64,000 bases of DNA from Syngnathus acus (GCF_901709675.1 NC_051092.1:14050991-14114990); one strand, 5' to 3'. Positions 30,701 through 42,261 are shown, numbered from the stretch's first letter. The notes: generated by a model not told the origin, from the sequence alone. Made by a program: numbers and translations.

Positions 30701-33700
30701 TCCGGATCCACCACCACAACTGAAGGTCCAACTACAACCACACCTGCAGGACCCAGCACAACTACTCAAGGTCCAACTACCACAACTAAATCTACAACCA
30801 CACCTGCCGGACCCAGCACAACAACTGAAGGCCCAACTACAACAACAAAATCTACAACGACACCCGCAGGACCTAGCACCACAACTGAAGGACCAACTAC
30901 GACGACAAAATCTACAACCATACCATCAGGATCCACCACCACAACTGAAGGTCCAACAACTACAACCACACCTGCAGGACCTAGCACAACTACTCAAGGA
31001 CCAACTACCACAACTAAATCTACAACCACACCTGCCGGACCCAGTACCACAACTGAAGGACCAACTACAACAACAAAATCTACAACCATACCATCAGGAC
31101 CCACCACCACAACTGAAGGTCCGACAACTACAACCACACCTGCAGGACCCAGCACAACTACTCAAAGTCCAACTACAACAACTAGATCTACAACCACACC
31201 TGCAGGATCCAGCACCACAACTGAAGGTCCAACTACAACCACACCTGCAGGACCCAGCACAACTACTCAAGGTCCAACTACCACAACTAGATCTACAACC
31301 ACACCTGCAGGACCCAGCACCACAACTGAAGGCCCAACTACAACAACAAAATCTACAACGACACCCGCAGGACCTAGCACCACAAGTGAAGGACCAACTA
31401 CGACGACAAAATCTACAACCATACCATCAGGATCCACCACCACAACTGAAGGTCCAACTACAACCACACCTGCAGGACCCAGCACAACTACTCAAGGTCC
31501 AACAACCACCACTAAATCTACAACCACACCTGCCGGACCCAGCACAACTACTGAAGGCCCAACTACAACAACAAAATCTACAACGACAACCGCAGGACCT
31601 AGCACCACAAGTGAAGGACCAAGTACAACGACAAAATCTACAACCATACCATCAGGATCCACCACCACAACTGAAGGTCCAACAACTACAACCACACCTG
31701 CAGGACCTAGCACAACTACTCAAGGACCAACTACCACAACAAAATCTACAACGACAACCGCAGGACCTAGCACCACAAGTGAAGGACCAACTACAACGAC
31801 AAAATCTACAACCATACCATCCGGATCCACCACCACAACTGAAGGTCCAACTACAACCACACCTGTAGGACCCAGCACAACTACTCAAGGTCCAACTACC
31901 ACAACTAAATCTACAACCACACCTGCCGGACCCAGCACAACAACTGAAGGCCCAACTACAACAACAAAATCTACAACGACACCCGCAGGACCTAGCACCA
32001 CAACTGAAGGACCAACTACGACGACAAAATCTACAACCATACCATCAGGATCCACCACCACAACTGAAGGTCCAACAACTACAACCACACCTGCAGGACC
32101 TAGCACAACTACTCAAGGACCAACTACCACAACTAAATCTACAACCACACCTGCCGGACCCAGTACCACAACTGAAGGACCAACTACAACAACAAAATCT
32201 ACAACCATACCATCAGGACCCACCACCACAACTGAAGGTCCGACAACTACAACCACACCTGCAGGACCCAGCACAACTACTCAAAGTCCAACTACAACAA
32301 CTAGATCTACAACCACACCTGCAGGATCCAGCACCACAACTGAAGGTCCAACTACAACCACACCTGCAGGACCCAGCACAACTACTCAAGGTCCAACTAC
32401 CACAACTAGATCTACAACCACACCTGCAGGACCCAGCACCACAACTGAAGGCCCAACTACAACAACAAAATCTACAACGACACCCGCAGGACCTAGCACC
32501 ACAAGTGAAGGACCAACTACGACGACAAAATCTACAACCATACCATCAGGATCCACCACCACAACTGAAGGTCCAACTACAACCACACCTGCAGGACCCA
32601 GCACAACTACTCAAGGTCCAACAACCACCACTAAATCTACAACCACACCTGCCGGACCCAGCACAACTACTGAAGGCCCAACTACAACAACACAATCTAC
32701 AACGACAACCGCAGGACCTAGCACCACAAGTGAAGGACCAAGTACAACGACAAAATCTACAACCATACCATCAGGATCCACCACCACAACTGAAGGTCCA
32801 ACAACTACAACCACACCTGCAGGACCTAGCACAACTACTCAAGGACCAACTACCACAACAAAATCTACAACGACAACCGCAGGACCTAGCACCACAAGTG
32901 AAGGACCAACTACAACGACAAAATCTACAACCATACCATCCGGATCCACCACCACAACTGAAGGTCCAACTACAACCACACCTGCAGGACCCAGCACAAC
33001 TACTCAAGGTCCAACTACCACAACTAAATCTACAACCACACCTGCCGGACCCAGCACAACAACTGAAGGCCCAACTACAACAACAAAATCTACAACGACA
33101 CCCGCAGGACCTAGCACCACAACTGAAGGACCAACTACGACGACAAAATCTACAACCATACCATCAGGATCCACCACCACAACTGAAGGTCCAACAACTA
33201 CAACCACACCTGCAGGACCTAGCACAACTACTCAAGGACCAACTACCACAACTAAATCTACAACCACACCTGCCGGACCCAGTACCACAACTGAAGGACC
33301 AACTACAACAACAAAATCTACAACCATACCATCAGGACCCACCACCACAACTGAAGGTCCGACAACTACAACCACACCTGCAGGACCCAGCACAACTACT
33401 CAAAGTCCAACTACGACGACAAAATCTACAACCATACCATCAGGATCCACCACCACAACTGAAGGTCCAACTACAACCACACCTGCAGGACCCAGCACAA
33501 CTACTCAAGGTCCAACAACCACCACTAAATCTACAACCACACCTGCCGGACCCAGCACAACTACTGAAGGCCCAACTACAACAACAAAATCTACAACGAC
33601 AACCGCAGGACCTAGCACCACAAGTGAAGGACCAAGTACAACGACAAAATCTACAACCATACCATCCGGATCCACCACCACAACTGAAGGTCCAACTACA

Positions 33701-36700
33701 ACCACACCTGCAGGACCCAGCACAACTACTCAAGGTCCAACTACCACAACTAAATCTACAACCACACCTGCCGGACCCAGCACAACAACTGAAGGCCCAA
33801 CTACAACAACAAAATCTACAACGACACCCGCAGGACCTAGCACCACAACTGAAGGACCAACTACGACGACAAAATCTACAACCATACCATCAGGATCCAC
33901 CACCACAACTGAAGGTCCAACAACTACAACCACACCTGCAGGACCTAGCACAACTACTCAAGGACCAACTACCACAACTAAATATACAACCACGCCTGCC
34001 GGACCCAGCACCACAACTGAAGGCCCAACTACGACAACAAAATCTACAACCACACCATCAGGACCCACCACCACAACTGAAGGTCCGACAACTACAACCA
34101 CACCTGCAGGACCCAGCACAACTACTCAAAGTCCAACTACAACAACTAGATCTACAACCACACCTGCAGGATCCAGCACCACAACTGAACGTCCAACTAC
34201 AACCACACCTGCAGGACCCAGCACAACTACTCAAGGTCCAACTACCACAACTAGATCTACAACCACACCTGCAGGACCCAGCACCACAACTGAAGGCCCA
34301 ACTACAACAACAAAATCTACAACGACACCCGCAGGACCTAGCACCACAAGTGAAGGACCAACTACGACGACAAAATCTACAACCATACCATCAGGATCCA
34401 CCACCACAACTGAAGGTCCAACTACAACCACACCTGCAGGACCCAGCACAACTACTCAAGGTCCAACAACCACCACTAAATCTACAACCACACCTGCCGG
34501 ACCCAGCACAACTACTGAAGGCCCAACTACAACAACAAAATCTACAACGACAACCGCAGGACCTAGCACCACAAGTGAAGGACCAAGTACAACGACAAAA
34601 TCTACAACCATACCATCAGGATCCACCACCACAACTGAAGGTCCAACAACTACAACCACACCTGCAGGACCTAGCACAACTACTCAAGGACCAACTACCA
34701 CAACAAAATCTACAACGACAACCGCAGGACCTAGCACCACAAGTGAAGGACCAACTACAACGACAAAATCTACAACCATACCATCCGGATCCACCACCAC
34801 AACTGAAGGTCCAACTACAACCACACCTGCAGGACCCAGCACAACTACTCAAGGTCCAACAACCACCACTAAATCTACAACCACACCTGCCGGACCCAGC
34901 ACAACTACTGAAGGCCCAACTACAACAACTAAATCTACAACGACAACCGCAGGACCTAGCACCACAAGTGAAGGACCAAGTACAACGACAAAATCTACAA
35001 CCATACCATCCGGATCCACCACCACAACTGAAGGTCCAACCACAACCACACCTGCAGGACCCAGCACAACTACTCAAGGTCCAACTACCACAACTAAATC
35101 TACAACCACACCTGCCGGACCCAGCACAACAACTGAAGGCCCAACTACAACAACAAAATCTACAACGACACCCGCAGGACCTAGCACCACAACTGAAGGA
35201 CCAACTACGACGACAAAATCTACAACCATACCATCAGGATCCACCACCACAACTGAAGGTCCAACAACTACAACCACACCTGCAGGACCTAGCACAACTA
35301 CTCAAGGACCAACTACCACAACTAAATCTACAACCACACCTGCCGGACCCAGCACCACAACTGAAGGCCCAACTACGACAACAAAATCTACAACCACACC
35401 ATCAGGACCCACCACCACAACTGAAGGTCCAAAAACTACAACCACACCTACAGGACCCAGCACAACTACTGAAGGTCCAACTACCACGAAGAAAGCTACA
35501 ACCACTTCATCAGGACCCAGCACAACTACAGAAGGACCAACTACTACAACTAAATCTACAACGACACCCGCAGGACCCAGCACCACAAGTGAAGGACCAA
35601 CTACAACGACAAAATCTACAACCATACCATCAGGATCCACCACCACAACTGAAGGTCCAACTACAACCACACCTGCAGGGCCCAGCACAACTACTCAAGG
35701 TCCAACTACCACAACTAAATCTACAACAACACCTGCAGGACCCAGCACAACAACTGAAGGCCCAACTACAACATCAAAATCTACAACGACACCCTCAGGA
35801 CCCAGCAGCACAACTGAAGGACCAACTACGACGACAAAATCTACAACCATACCATCAGGATCCACCACCACAACTGAAGGTCCAACTGCAACCACACCTG
35901 CAGGACCCAGCACAACTACTCAAGGTCCAACAACCACCACTAAATCTACAACCACACCTGCCGGACCCATCACAACAACTGAAGGCCAAACTACAACAAC
36001 TAAATTTACAACGACACCCGCAGGACCTAGCACCACAACTGAAGGACCAACTACGACTACAAAATCTACAACCATACCATCAGGATCCACCACCACAACT
36101 GAAGGTCCAACAACTACAACCACACCTGCAGGACCTAGCACAACTACTCAAGGTCCAACTACCACAACTAAATCTACAACCACACCTGCAGGACCCAGCA
36201 CAACAACTAAAGGTCCAACTACAACAACAAAATCTACAACGACACCCGCAGGACCGAGCACCACAACTGCAGGACCAACTACGACGACAAAATCTACAAC
36301 CATACCATCAGGATCCACCACCACAGCTGAAGGTCCAACAACTACAACCACACCTGAAGGACCTAGCACAACTACTGAAGGTCCAACTACTACAACTAAA
36401 TCTACAACCACACCTGCAGGACCCAGCACAACAACTCAAGGCCACACTACAACAACAAAATCGACAACAACACCCTCAGGACCCAGCACCACAACTGAAG
36501 GACCAACTACAACAACAAAATCCACAACCACACCTGCAGGACCCAGCACAACTACTCAAGGACCAACTACCACAACTAAATCTACAACCACACCTGCAGG
36601 ACCCAGCACCACAACTGAAGGCCCAACTACAACAACAAAATCTACAACGACACCCGCAGGACCCAGCACCACAACTCAAGGTCCATCTACAACAACAAAA

Positions 36701-39700
36701 TCGACAACCACACCATCAGGACCCACCACCACAACTGAAGGTCCAGCAACTACAACCACACCTGCAGGACCCAGCACAACTACTCAAGGACCAACTACCA
36801 CAACTAAATCTACAATCACACCTGCAGGACCAAGCACCACAATTGAAGGCCCAACTACAACAACCAAATCTACAACAACGCCCGCAGGACCCAGCACCAC
36901 AACTGAAGGCCAAACGACAACAAAATTTACAACCACATCATCAGGACCCACCACCACAACGGAAGGTCCAAAAGCTACAACCACACCTGCAGGACCCAGC
37001 ACAACAACTGAAGGTCCAACTACCACAACTAAATCTACAACCACACCTGCAGGACCCAGCACAACAACTGGAGGCCCAACTACAACAACAAAATCTACAA
37101 CCACACCATCAGGACCCTCCACCACAACTGAAGGGCCAACAACTACACCTGCAGGACCCAGCACCACAACTGAAGGCCCAACTACAACAGCAAAATCTAC
37201 GACAGCATCCTCAGGACCCAGCACAACAACTGAAGGACCAACTACCACAACAAAATCTACAACCACACCTGCAGGACCCACAACCACAACTGAAGGTCCA
37301 ACGACAACCATGGGACCTAGCACAACACATGAAGGACCAACCACTACGTCAATATCTACAACCACATCCACAGGACCCAGCACAACAACTGAAGGGCCAA
37401 CAACTATAGTAATATCTACCACTCTACTCAAACCTACAACTACAAATGAAGGCACAACTACGCCATGCTTCTGCGTAATAAATGGCAAGCACTACAACCC
37501 AGGTAAAGAAATTCATTCGTCCAAACATTCGACAGATTATTACTTTATAGTTTGTGTTGTTTGTTCAACTTTTTTCCCATATGTGCAGGTGAAACAATTT
37601 TTGACAGGGAACATATTGGATCGGGAATTTGTCTCACAATGATTTGTTCCAATATTTGTGAGATTCAAAACAAGACTGAACCTTGCTGGACTACACCCTT
37701 GCCAAAACCTACCCCCAGCGTTCCTTGGTGCCCTGAATGGGATGTTCTCGTAAGAGCTTCCATTTATCCAGAATCTGTTACGCCTTTATTCAGATGTACA
37801 GTGATGCCCTGACATACACGTGACATGGTTTATGAATTCTGTTATTGCTTTATATTGTGCCACTTAATGTAGTTTTGCCTCCCCTGACTCAATTATATAT
37901 TTTTATAATTTTTTTAGGTGGAGGCCAGAACAATTTAATAGTAAGCGTAGTCACTTAAATAATTAAACTTCTATCTGAGGGCACAACTGTACATATGTAT
38001 ATGTAATCTATTCTGCCTCGTTTTAAATTAATCCATTTTTCTAAACATTCTTTCTTTGTTTTTCTCAGCAAAATGAGACCTTCGTTTTGTGTAACTGCAC
38101 AATGGCGAGATGCATCGAGAACAACACGATTGAAATCATTCCATACGAATGTCCGCCCTTAAAGAACATCACTTGTGCCAATGGAAAGGATCCTGTTCTT
38201 GTTTATGACGACAACGTCTGCTGCCAACAATATGTTTGTGACTGTAAGCTCTTTTCCGCTGATTTCCGACTAATTCTAACTCATTAAGTTTGTTTCATTC
38301 CTGTTTTTATCATTTCTTGTTTTTCAGGTGAATGTAAAGGCTGGGGAGATCCCCATTACATCACATTTGATGGCCTCTACTATAACTATCAAGGAAACTG
38401 TACATATGTCCTAATGGAAGAGATTACGCCAAAATATGATTTAAAGATTTATGTTGATAATGTCTACTGTGATGCCATTCAACATGTTACCTGCCCACGG
38501 TCATTAATTATATCGTACGAAGCCAACGTTTTTGTACTCAAGACCCAAAACCTTATTGGAGCGTCAGAACTAGAGGTAATATATGATTTGTTTTTTTCAA
38601 TATGTATTATCTTGAAAATTAACAGTGTAATATTTTAAATTTGGAACCCTGGATTTCTTTGATTGTTGATTGTCAAGGCAACTCTTGATCTTTGCTGGTC
38701 TGTCCTAGATATATATTACTCTTACATCCAAAGAATGTTCTTATGTTAGTGTTGTATTCAAAAGAAATTATGTTCCTAACAAAATAGTTGACCTGTAATT
38801 CCTTAATCTCAATTTTTTTACACATACAAAATGTTTTCCGCTGATACTTTAATAATCCCTTTTTTTGGGTCAAATTTTTGTTTTTTAGGCCTTCAAAGAT
38901 GAAAAGCGTCTGAGACTTCCTTACATCCAACAAGACATTGTGATCTTCAGTTCTGGCATTGAATTAGTTGTAAAGATCATACCCTTAGAAGTGGTTATTA
39001 CCTTTGGTATTAGTGACTTCACTATCAACCTGCCCTCTAAGAATTTTGACAGCAACACACAGGGCCAGTGCGGTAAGCTTTCCATTCCAGTTTCTGCATT
39101 CATACATCACCATTCCATGTACTTTGAGGTATTGTATTGCGTCTAGGCAACTGCAACAACAACCAGGCAGACGACTGCATGCTTCCCGGAGGCCAGATTA
39201 TCCAGAGCTGCAGTTTGATGGCAGACTTTTGGCCCGCCAAAGACATCTACCAACCCAACTGCCAAATACCGTCTGTGATCCCGACTAACGAACCTCTGCC
39301 CCCACCCACACTGATTCCATGCAAGCCAGACTCGGAATGTGATCTAATCTTGAGCAGGTAGATCGACGGCGGCGTGTAATTTGCCAACATGATTGTTTGA
39401 ACTTGTGTTTTGCTTCCACAGCGTCTTTGAGGAGTGCCACCCCTTGGTCAAACCCGACGACTACTATCAAGGATGTGTTTTTGACAGCTGTCATGTTTCC
39501 AACCCAACAATAGAATGCACAAGTTTGCACATGTACGCCGACGCCTGTGCTCAAGCTGGAGTTTGTTTGCACTGGAGGAATCACACCACACACTGTGGTA
39601 AAAAACCCGTTTCCTTTCATTGTCATCGAAATCGTAATGTTTGTTTTATTTGGCAAGAAATGTCATCCAACAAGGAAAATCTTTTCTTCACTCACAGAAA

Positions 39701-42217
39701 GTGACTGCCCTCTCGACAAAGTGTACAAACCATGCGGTACTGTTCAGCAGCCAACCTGTGAAGACAGGTACGGAATGTTACAATAATGACTCTGTGATCT
39801 GTTGCGTTTTTGCTTTTTGTGAAGTGTTACAACTGTATATGTCAATTGGACCTTCACAGTCCTTATAAACAAAGGCTGGACTACCAAACTGAAGGCTGCT
39901 TCTGTCCTGATGGTATGAAGCTCTTCAACAAAGACTCCAACATATGTGTCGAAGAGTGCGGTGAGCTTAACTACCTTACCTAACCTTCATCGCAAATCAC
40001 GAAAAAGTCTAATGACGTTGCAAATATTCCAACAGGATGTATTGATGCTGGGGGTATTCCTCGTGTGGTGAGTCCGGTTCAGAAATCTTTGTGCCATCGA
40101 TGCCCCAAAGGACAATTTCAGTAATTGTGATTTATTCCGTTAGTTTAATGAAAGGTTTGAGTACAACTGCCAGAACTGCATCTGTGAGAAGACCACCAAG
40201 GCCGTAACATGCCAACCAAAGGTTTGCCCGCCACCGCCGGCCCTCAACTGCTCTGTTTCAGGATTCGCCCTTGTTAACCAGACCAACCCAGCGGACCCGT
40301 GCTGCTCCATTCTAGCTTGCCGTAAGATGCACTGTCACTTTCCATCTGTTCATGGTCATGAAGATAAAGGTGGTCTCAGGTCATTTCGTCTCATCCACAG
40401 GATGTCAAAGCAACACTTGTCCACACATCGACCCGGAGTGTCCAATTGGATTCACTGTCAATATCGATGTGCCAGAGGGGAAGTGCTGTCCCGAATACAC
40501 ATGCGGTGAGCTTTTCACTTTTCGGCTTAATTTCTAGGACCACTAATCGGCCTAACCTCATATGATGCGCTTCGCCATGTCTCTTATTCCGTTCCAGAGC
40601 CCAAAAACGTTTGTGTCCACAAAAACGGTATATATCAGGTACATGGTTTATTTAATATATTTGGAACTTTCAGTAAATTCAAGTTGCAGCATCATACACT
40701 TATTATGAACACTTCCTATTTATTCTCTAGCTTGGTGAGTCGGTTCCTGTGGTTCCATGTCAGGACTGTGTCTGTACCGATCTGGTGGACCCCACAAATG
40801 GTTTATTACAAATAAAGTGTGAGGTTCAGCAATGCCAACAGCTCTGTGAACAGGTATGTAAAAATAAGTACAGTACAAACTGCGGTGTGGCCTGATTTGG
40901 GACTTGGCCTGTTGTTTGGCCATTTTTATGCTTTGAAAAAACAGCGATATGAATGCAAGATTTTATAGATTGGGTAATAAATGGCATCTGTGAGGCGGTA
41001 TTATAACACATATTTGTCTACAATAGATGTAGACAGGTAATATATTCACAGTTATAAATTCTTTATCCTCTGCGAAGATCCGGTAGTATATTACTGGCTA
41101 CTGAGAAGGTGTGACTGTTCTGTATGTCCGTATTGTACTGCTCCCAGGTGGCCAAGTCGCACACACAAGGCACAGAAATACAATTGAACTGAAACAGTTT
41201 CATTATTTTTCAGGGTTTTAGATATGCAGAACCTCGAACAAATGAATGCTGCGGAAGGTGTGTTCAGACGCATTGCCTCTTCAACGTTAGTGGAAATGAG
41301 CAGGTGCTCAGGGTAAGTGAGTGTTGCCATTTACACAACAGAATGAAAACTTTGTGTTCAGCTAAACAGGCCAAGATATCACATTGAGTTAATTTAGACA
41401 GCGTATCTATGTTTTGGGGCTTTTTTGTTTGTTGGAGTGTCTCGTTGTAAGTGACAGTCATCCGATTATATTTCCAGCAAGGTGACATTTGGTCCCCACC
41501 GAACGATCAATGTGAGCATTACACATGCGTGAGGAGCGGCGAAGCTTTAACTGCCATCGGCACACGAATTGTGTGCCCGCCATTCGAGCTAAGCAACTGC
41601 CAACCTGTAAGTTTCACCAATGTATTGAGAAATAATTCACAATTTAAAAAAAAAAAGCCTCATTTTGCGTTCATATTTCTTCCTTTAGAACACCATTCAA
41701 ACTGCAGCAAATGGATGTTGTCAAATTTGTGAGTACCCATCATGTTCTTACGCTTTGCCCCTAGTGGTGAATTTGGTACAAGGCAGCTAATTGTGCTTCT
41801 CTGTCTAAAAGGTATGGAGCAGGAAAAGGCTTGCAAGCCAGTGCCAAATAAAGTGCACATCACGCACAAGAACTGCCGATCTACTGAGGAGTTAGACATT
41901 CCATATTGTGAAGGATCTTGCAACACTTACACAAAGTACGCTCATTGCACACAACACACAAGAATTGATCATATTTATTGATCTGACATTTTGTTTGCGC
42001 CTTCAGATACTCACTGGAGACAGCCACGCTCCAACCTACTTGCTCTTGTTGTAAGGGGTACCGATCTAGCAATCGCACGGTCGACTTGCTGTGTATCAAC
42101 GGAGACGTCGTTCCTTACACCTACATCCACGTGGACGAGTGTAGATGTGCCCTCAGCGACTGCTCCAAAACTGCGGCAGCTCCAGCTCGAAGACGGCGAA
42201 GTTTTACTCTCTTGTAA
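18724..42217 (+). CDS. muc2: Secreted gel-forming mucin 1 (mucin-2-like / MUC2-MUC5 family), complete
   Basis: A 44-exon gene encodes signal peptide, D1, D2, D'-D3, a roughly 3,970-residue Thr-rich PTS domain, D4, VWC modules and a cystine knot. The start is placed at 18724 (GCAGCCATGA context), giving [16 protein letters not shown] as the signal peptide. In-frame ATGs at 18688 and 18706 have poor context. The protein should polymerise in the secretory pathway and form mucus. The order of C-terminal modules and the basic tail after the knot ([14 protein letters not shown]) resemble MUC2, whose human tail is also Arg-rich, so mucin-2-like is the preferred name. It lacks the CysD domains found in mammalian MUC2, MUC5AC and MUC5B. 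The stop is at 42215-42217, with AATAAA at 42256. The family is certain; orthology among fish muc2 and muc5 copies is not. Confidence 0.88.
18864..25213 (+). other. Mucin 1 N-terminal D1-D2-D'D3 assemblies (exons 2-25)
   Basis: Exons: 18864-19119, 19194-19308, 19682-19772, 19879-20000, 20071-20287, 20377-20502, 20576-20690, 20828-20978, 21082-21195, 21267-21336, 21417-21554, 21643-21807, 21881-21975, 22134-22260, 22646-22901, 23067-23119, 23212-23315, 23401-23552, 23638-23776, 23912-24022, 24118-24297, 24417-24656, 24731-24897 and 25085-25213. VWD1 starts [23 protein letters not shown] and ends with [10 protein letters not shown]. The first C8 module ([10 protein letters not shown]) and TIL (DGCFCPPG) follow. 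VWD2 starts [14 protein letters not shown] and has GLCGNYN. VWD3 starts [13 protein letters not shown] and has [15 protein letters not shown]. These cysteine-rich blocks drive N-terminal disulfide multimerisation in gel-forming mucins and von Willebrand factor. Confidence 0.88.
22330..22403. repeat. (TAAA)n-type simple repeat in a mucin 1 intron
   Basis: This is an imperfect AAATAAATAAAT array with two AAATTGAAAACTA interruptions, in the intron after the exon ending at 22260. Confidence 0.75.
27400..33400 (+). repeat. 1119-bp higher-order repeat array inside the mucin 1 PTS domain
   Basis: The same block of diverged 60-bp units recurs at constant 1119 bp spacing (373 codons, in frame). For example TACCACAACTAGATCTACAA starts at 27922, 29041, 30160, 31279 and 32398. 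About 5.4 copies are nearly identical, synonymous positions included. Single-base differences mark individual copies: AAGCCA for ACACCT-type Lys/Thr near 28790, ATG for ACG at 29558, GTA for GCA at 31865, and CAA for AAA at 32692. Such homogeneity indicates recent unequal crossing-over or gene conversion. Confidence 0.92.
33400..35350 (+). repeat. Rearranged distal copies of the higher-order repeat
   Basis: The same landmark blocks continue at irregular spacing: 726 bp between the copies at 33004 and 33730, and 1344 bp between 33730 and 35074. These equal one unit minus 393 bp and one unit plus 225 bp. Both changes keep the reading frame. After about 35400 only diverged single repeats remain. 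Confidence 0.8.
37589..42217 (+). other. Mucin 1 C-terminal D4-VWC-cystine knot region (exons 27-44)
   Basis: Exons: 37589-37749, 38069-38243, 38328-38575, 38889-39072, 39147-39357, 39422-39597, 39698-39767, 39860-39960, 40036-40067, 40144-40321, 40401-40505, 40598-40638, 40731-40853, 41214-41312, 41478-41606, 41689-41728, 41812-41935 and 42007-42217. D4 opens [20 protein letters not shown]; its GDPH is the autocleavage motif described in MUC2 and MUC5AC D4. C8 ([10 protein letters not shown]) and TIL (EGCFCPDG) follow. Next come a VWC module ([10 protein letters not shown] to CCSILAC), a half module ([22 protein letters not shown]) and two more VWC-like modules ([10 protein letters not shown] to [15 protein letters not shown] to CCQIC). 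The cystine knot runs CKPVPNK to CRCALSDC and mediates C-terminal dimerisation in this family. Confidence 0.88.
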
Positions 42218-42255
42218 TATCAACATGTTGGCACAGCTCCTGACATTGAACATTA

Positions 42256-42261
42256 AATAAA
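42256..42261 (+). terminator. Mucin 1 polyadenylation signal
   Basis: AATAAA lies 39 bp after the stop codon, in the sequence CATTAAATAAAAAG, followed about 45 bp later by a T-rich stretch (42308-42320). The 3' UTR would be very short, as is common for this family. Confidence 0.7.

Larger units (their letters stand above)
25550..37465 (+). repeat. Mucin 1 PTS domain: Thr-rich tandem repeats of about 60 bp
   Basis: The basic unit is close to [20 protein letters not shown] (20 residues, half Thr), alternating with shorter variants such as [23 protein letters not shown]. It has no Cys and almost no aromatic residues. Thr and Ser are O-GalNAc acceptors, so this becomes the bottle-brush. Each full unit includes one Lys (sometimes Arg) and one Glu. 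The coding strand is dominated by A and C, because Thr is encoded mostly by ACA, ACC and ACT. As a result the other frames and the antisense strand stay open for long stretches, but those are shadows. Confidence 0.95.
25341..37502 (+). other. Mucin 1 giant central exon (12,162 bp)
   Basis: One exon, bounded by TTTTCAG|GTTGTT and CCCAG|GTAAAG, carries the end of D3 ([23 protein letters not shown]), a final Cys module ([16 protein letters not shown] to FGNETC), the whole PTS domain, and the start of the next Cys module ([14 protein letters not shown]). It stays open in frame for over 4,000 codons. In mucin 2 the equivalent D3 end is spread over three exons, so introns, and one module, are missing here. 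Confidence 0.9.

Noticed and set aside
26790-37409. Very long plus-strand reading frames rich in Gln, Leu and Pro
   Set aside because: They are out of frame with the spliced mucin 1 transcript, have no splice context or start signal, and are fully explained by the low-complexity Thr repeat read one base later.
25630-37488. Many minus-strand Val/Gly-rich frames ([13 protein letters not shown]) and similar ones at 52759-59907
   Set aside because: They are antisense shadows of Thr/Pro codons in the PTS exons and repeat at the same period as the sense repeats.
37750-37917. Read-through of the exon ending at 37749 as a true mucin 1 terminus
   Set aside because: A consensus donor (CTC|GTAAGA) and the in-phase continuation at 38069 into conserved D4 sequence argue for normal splicing.
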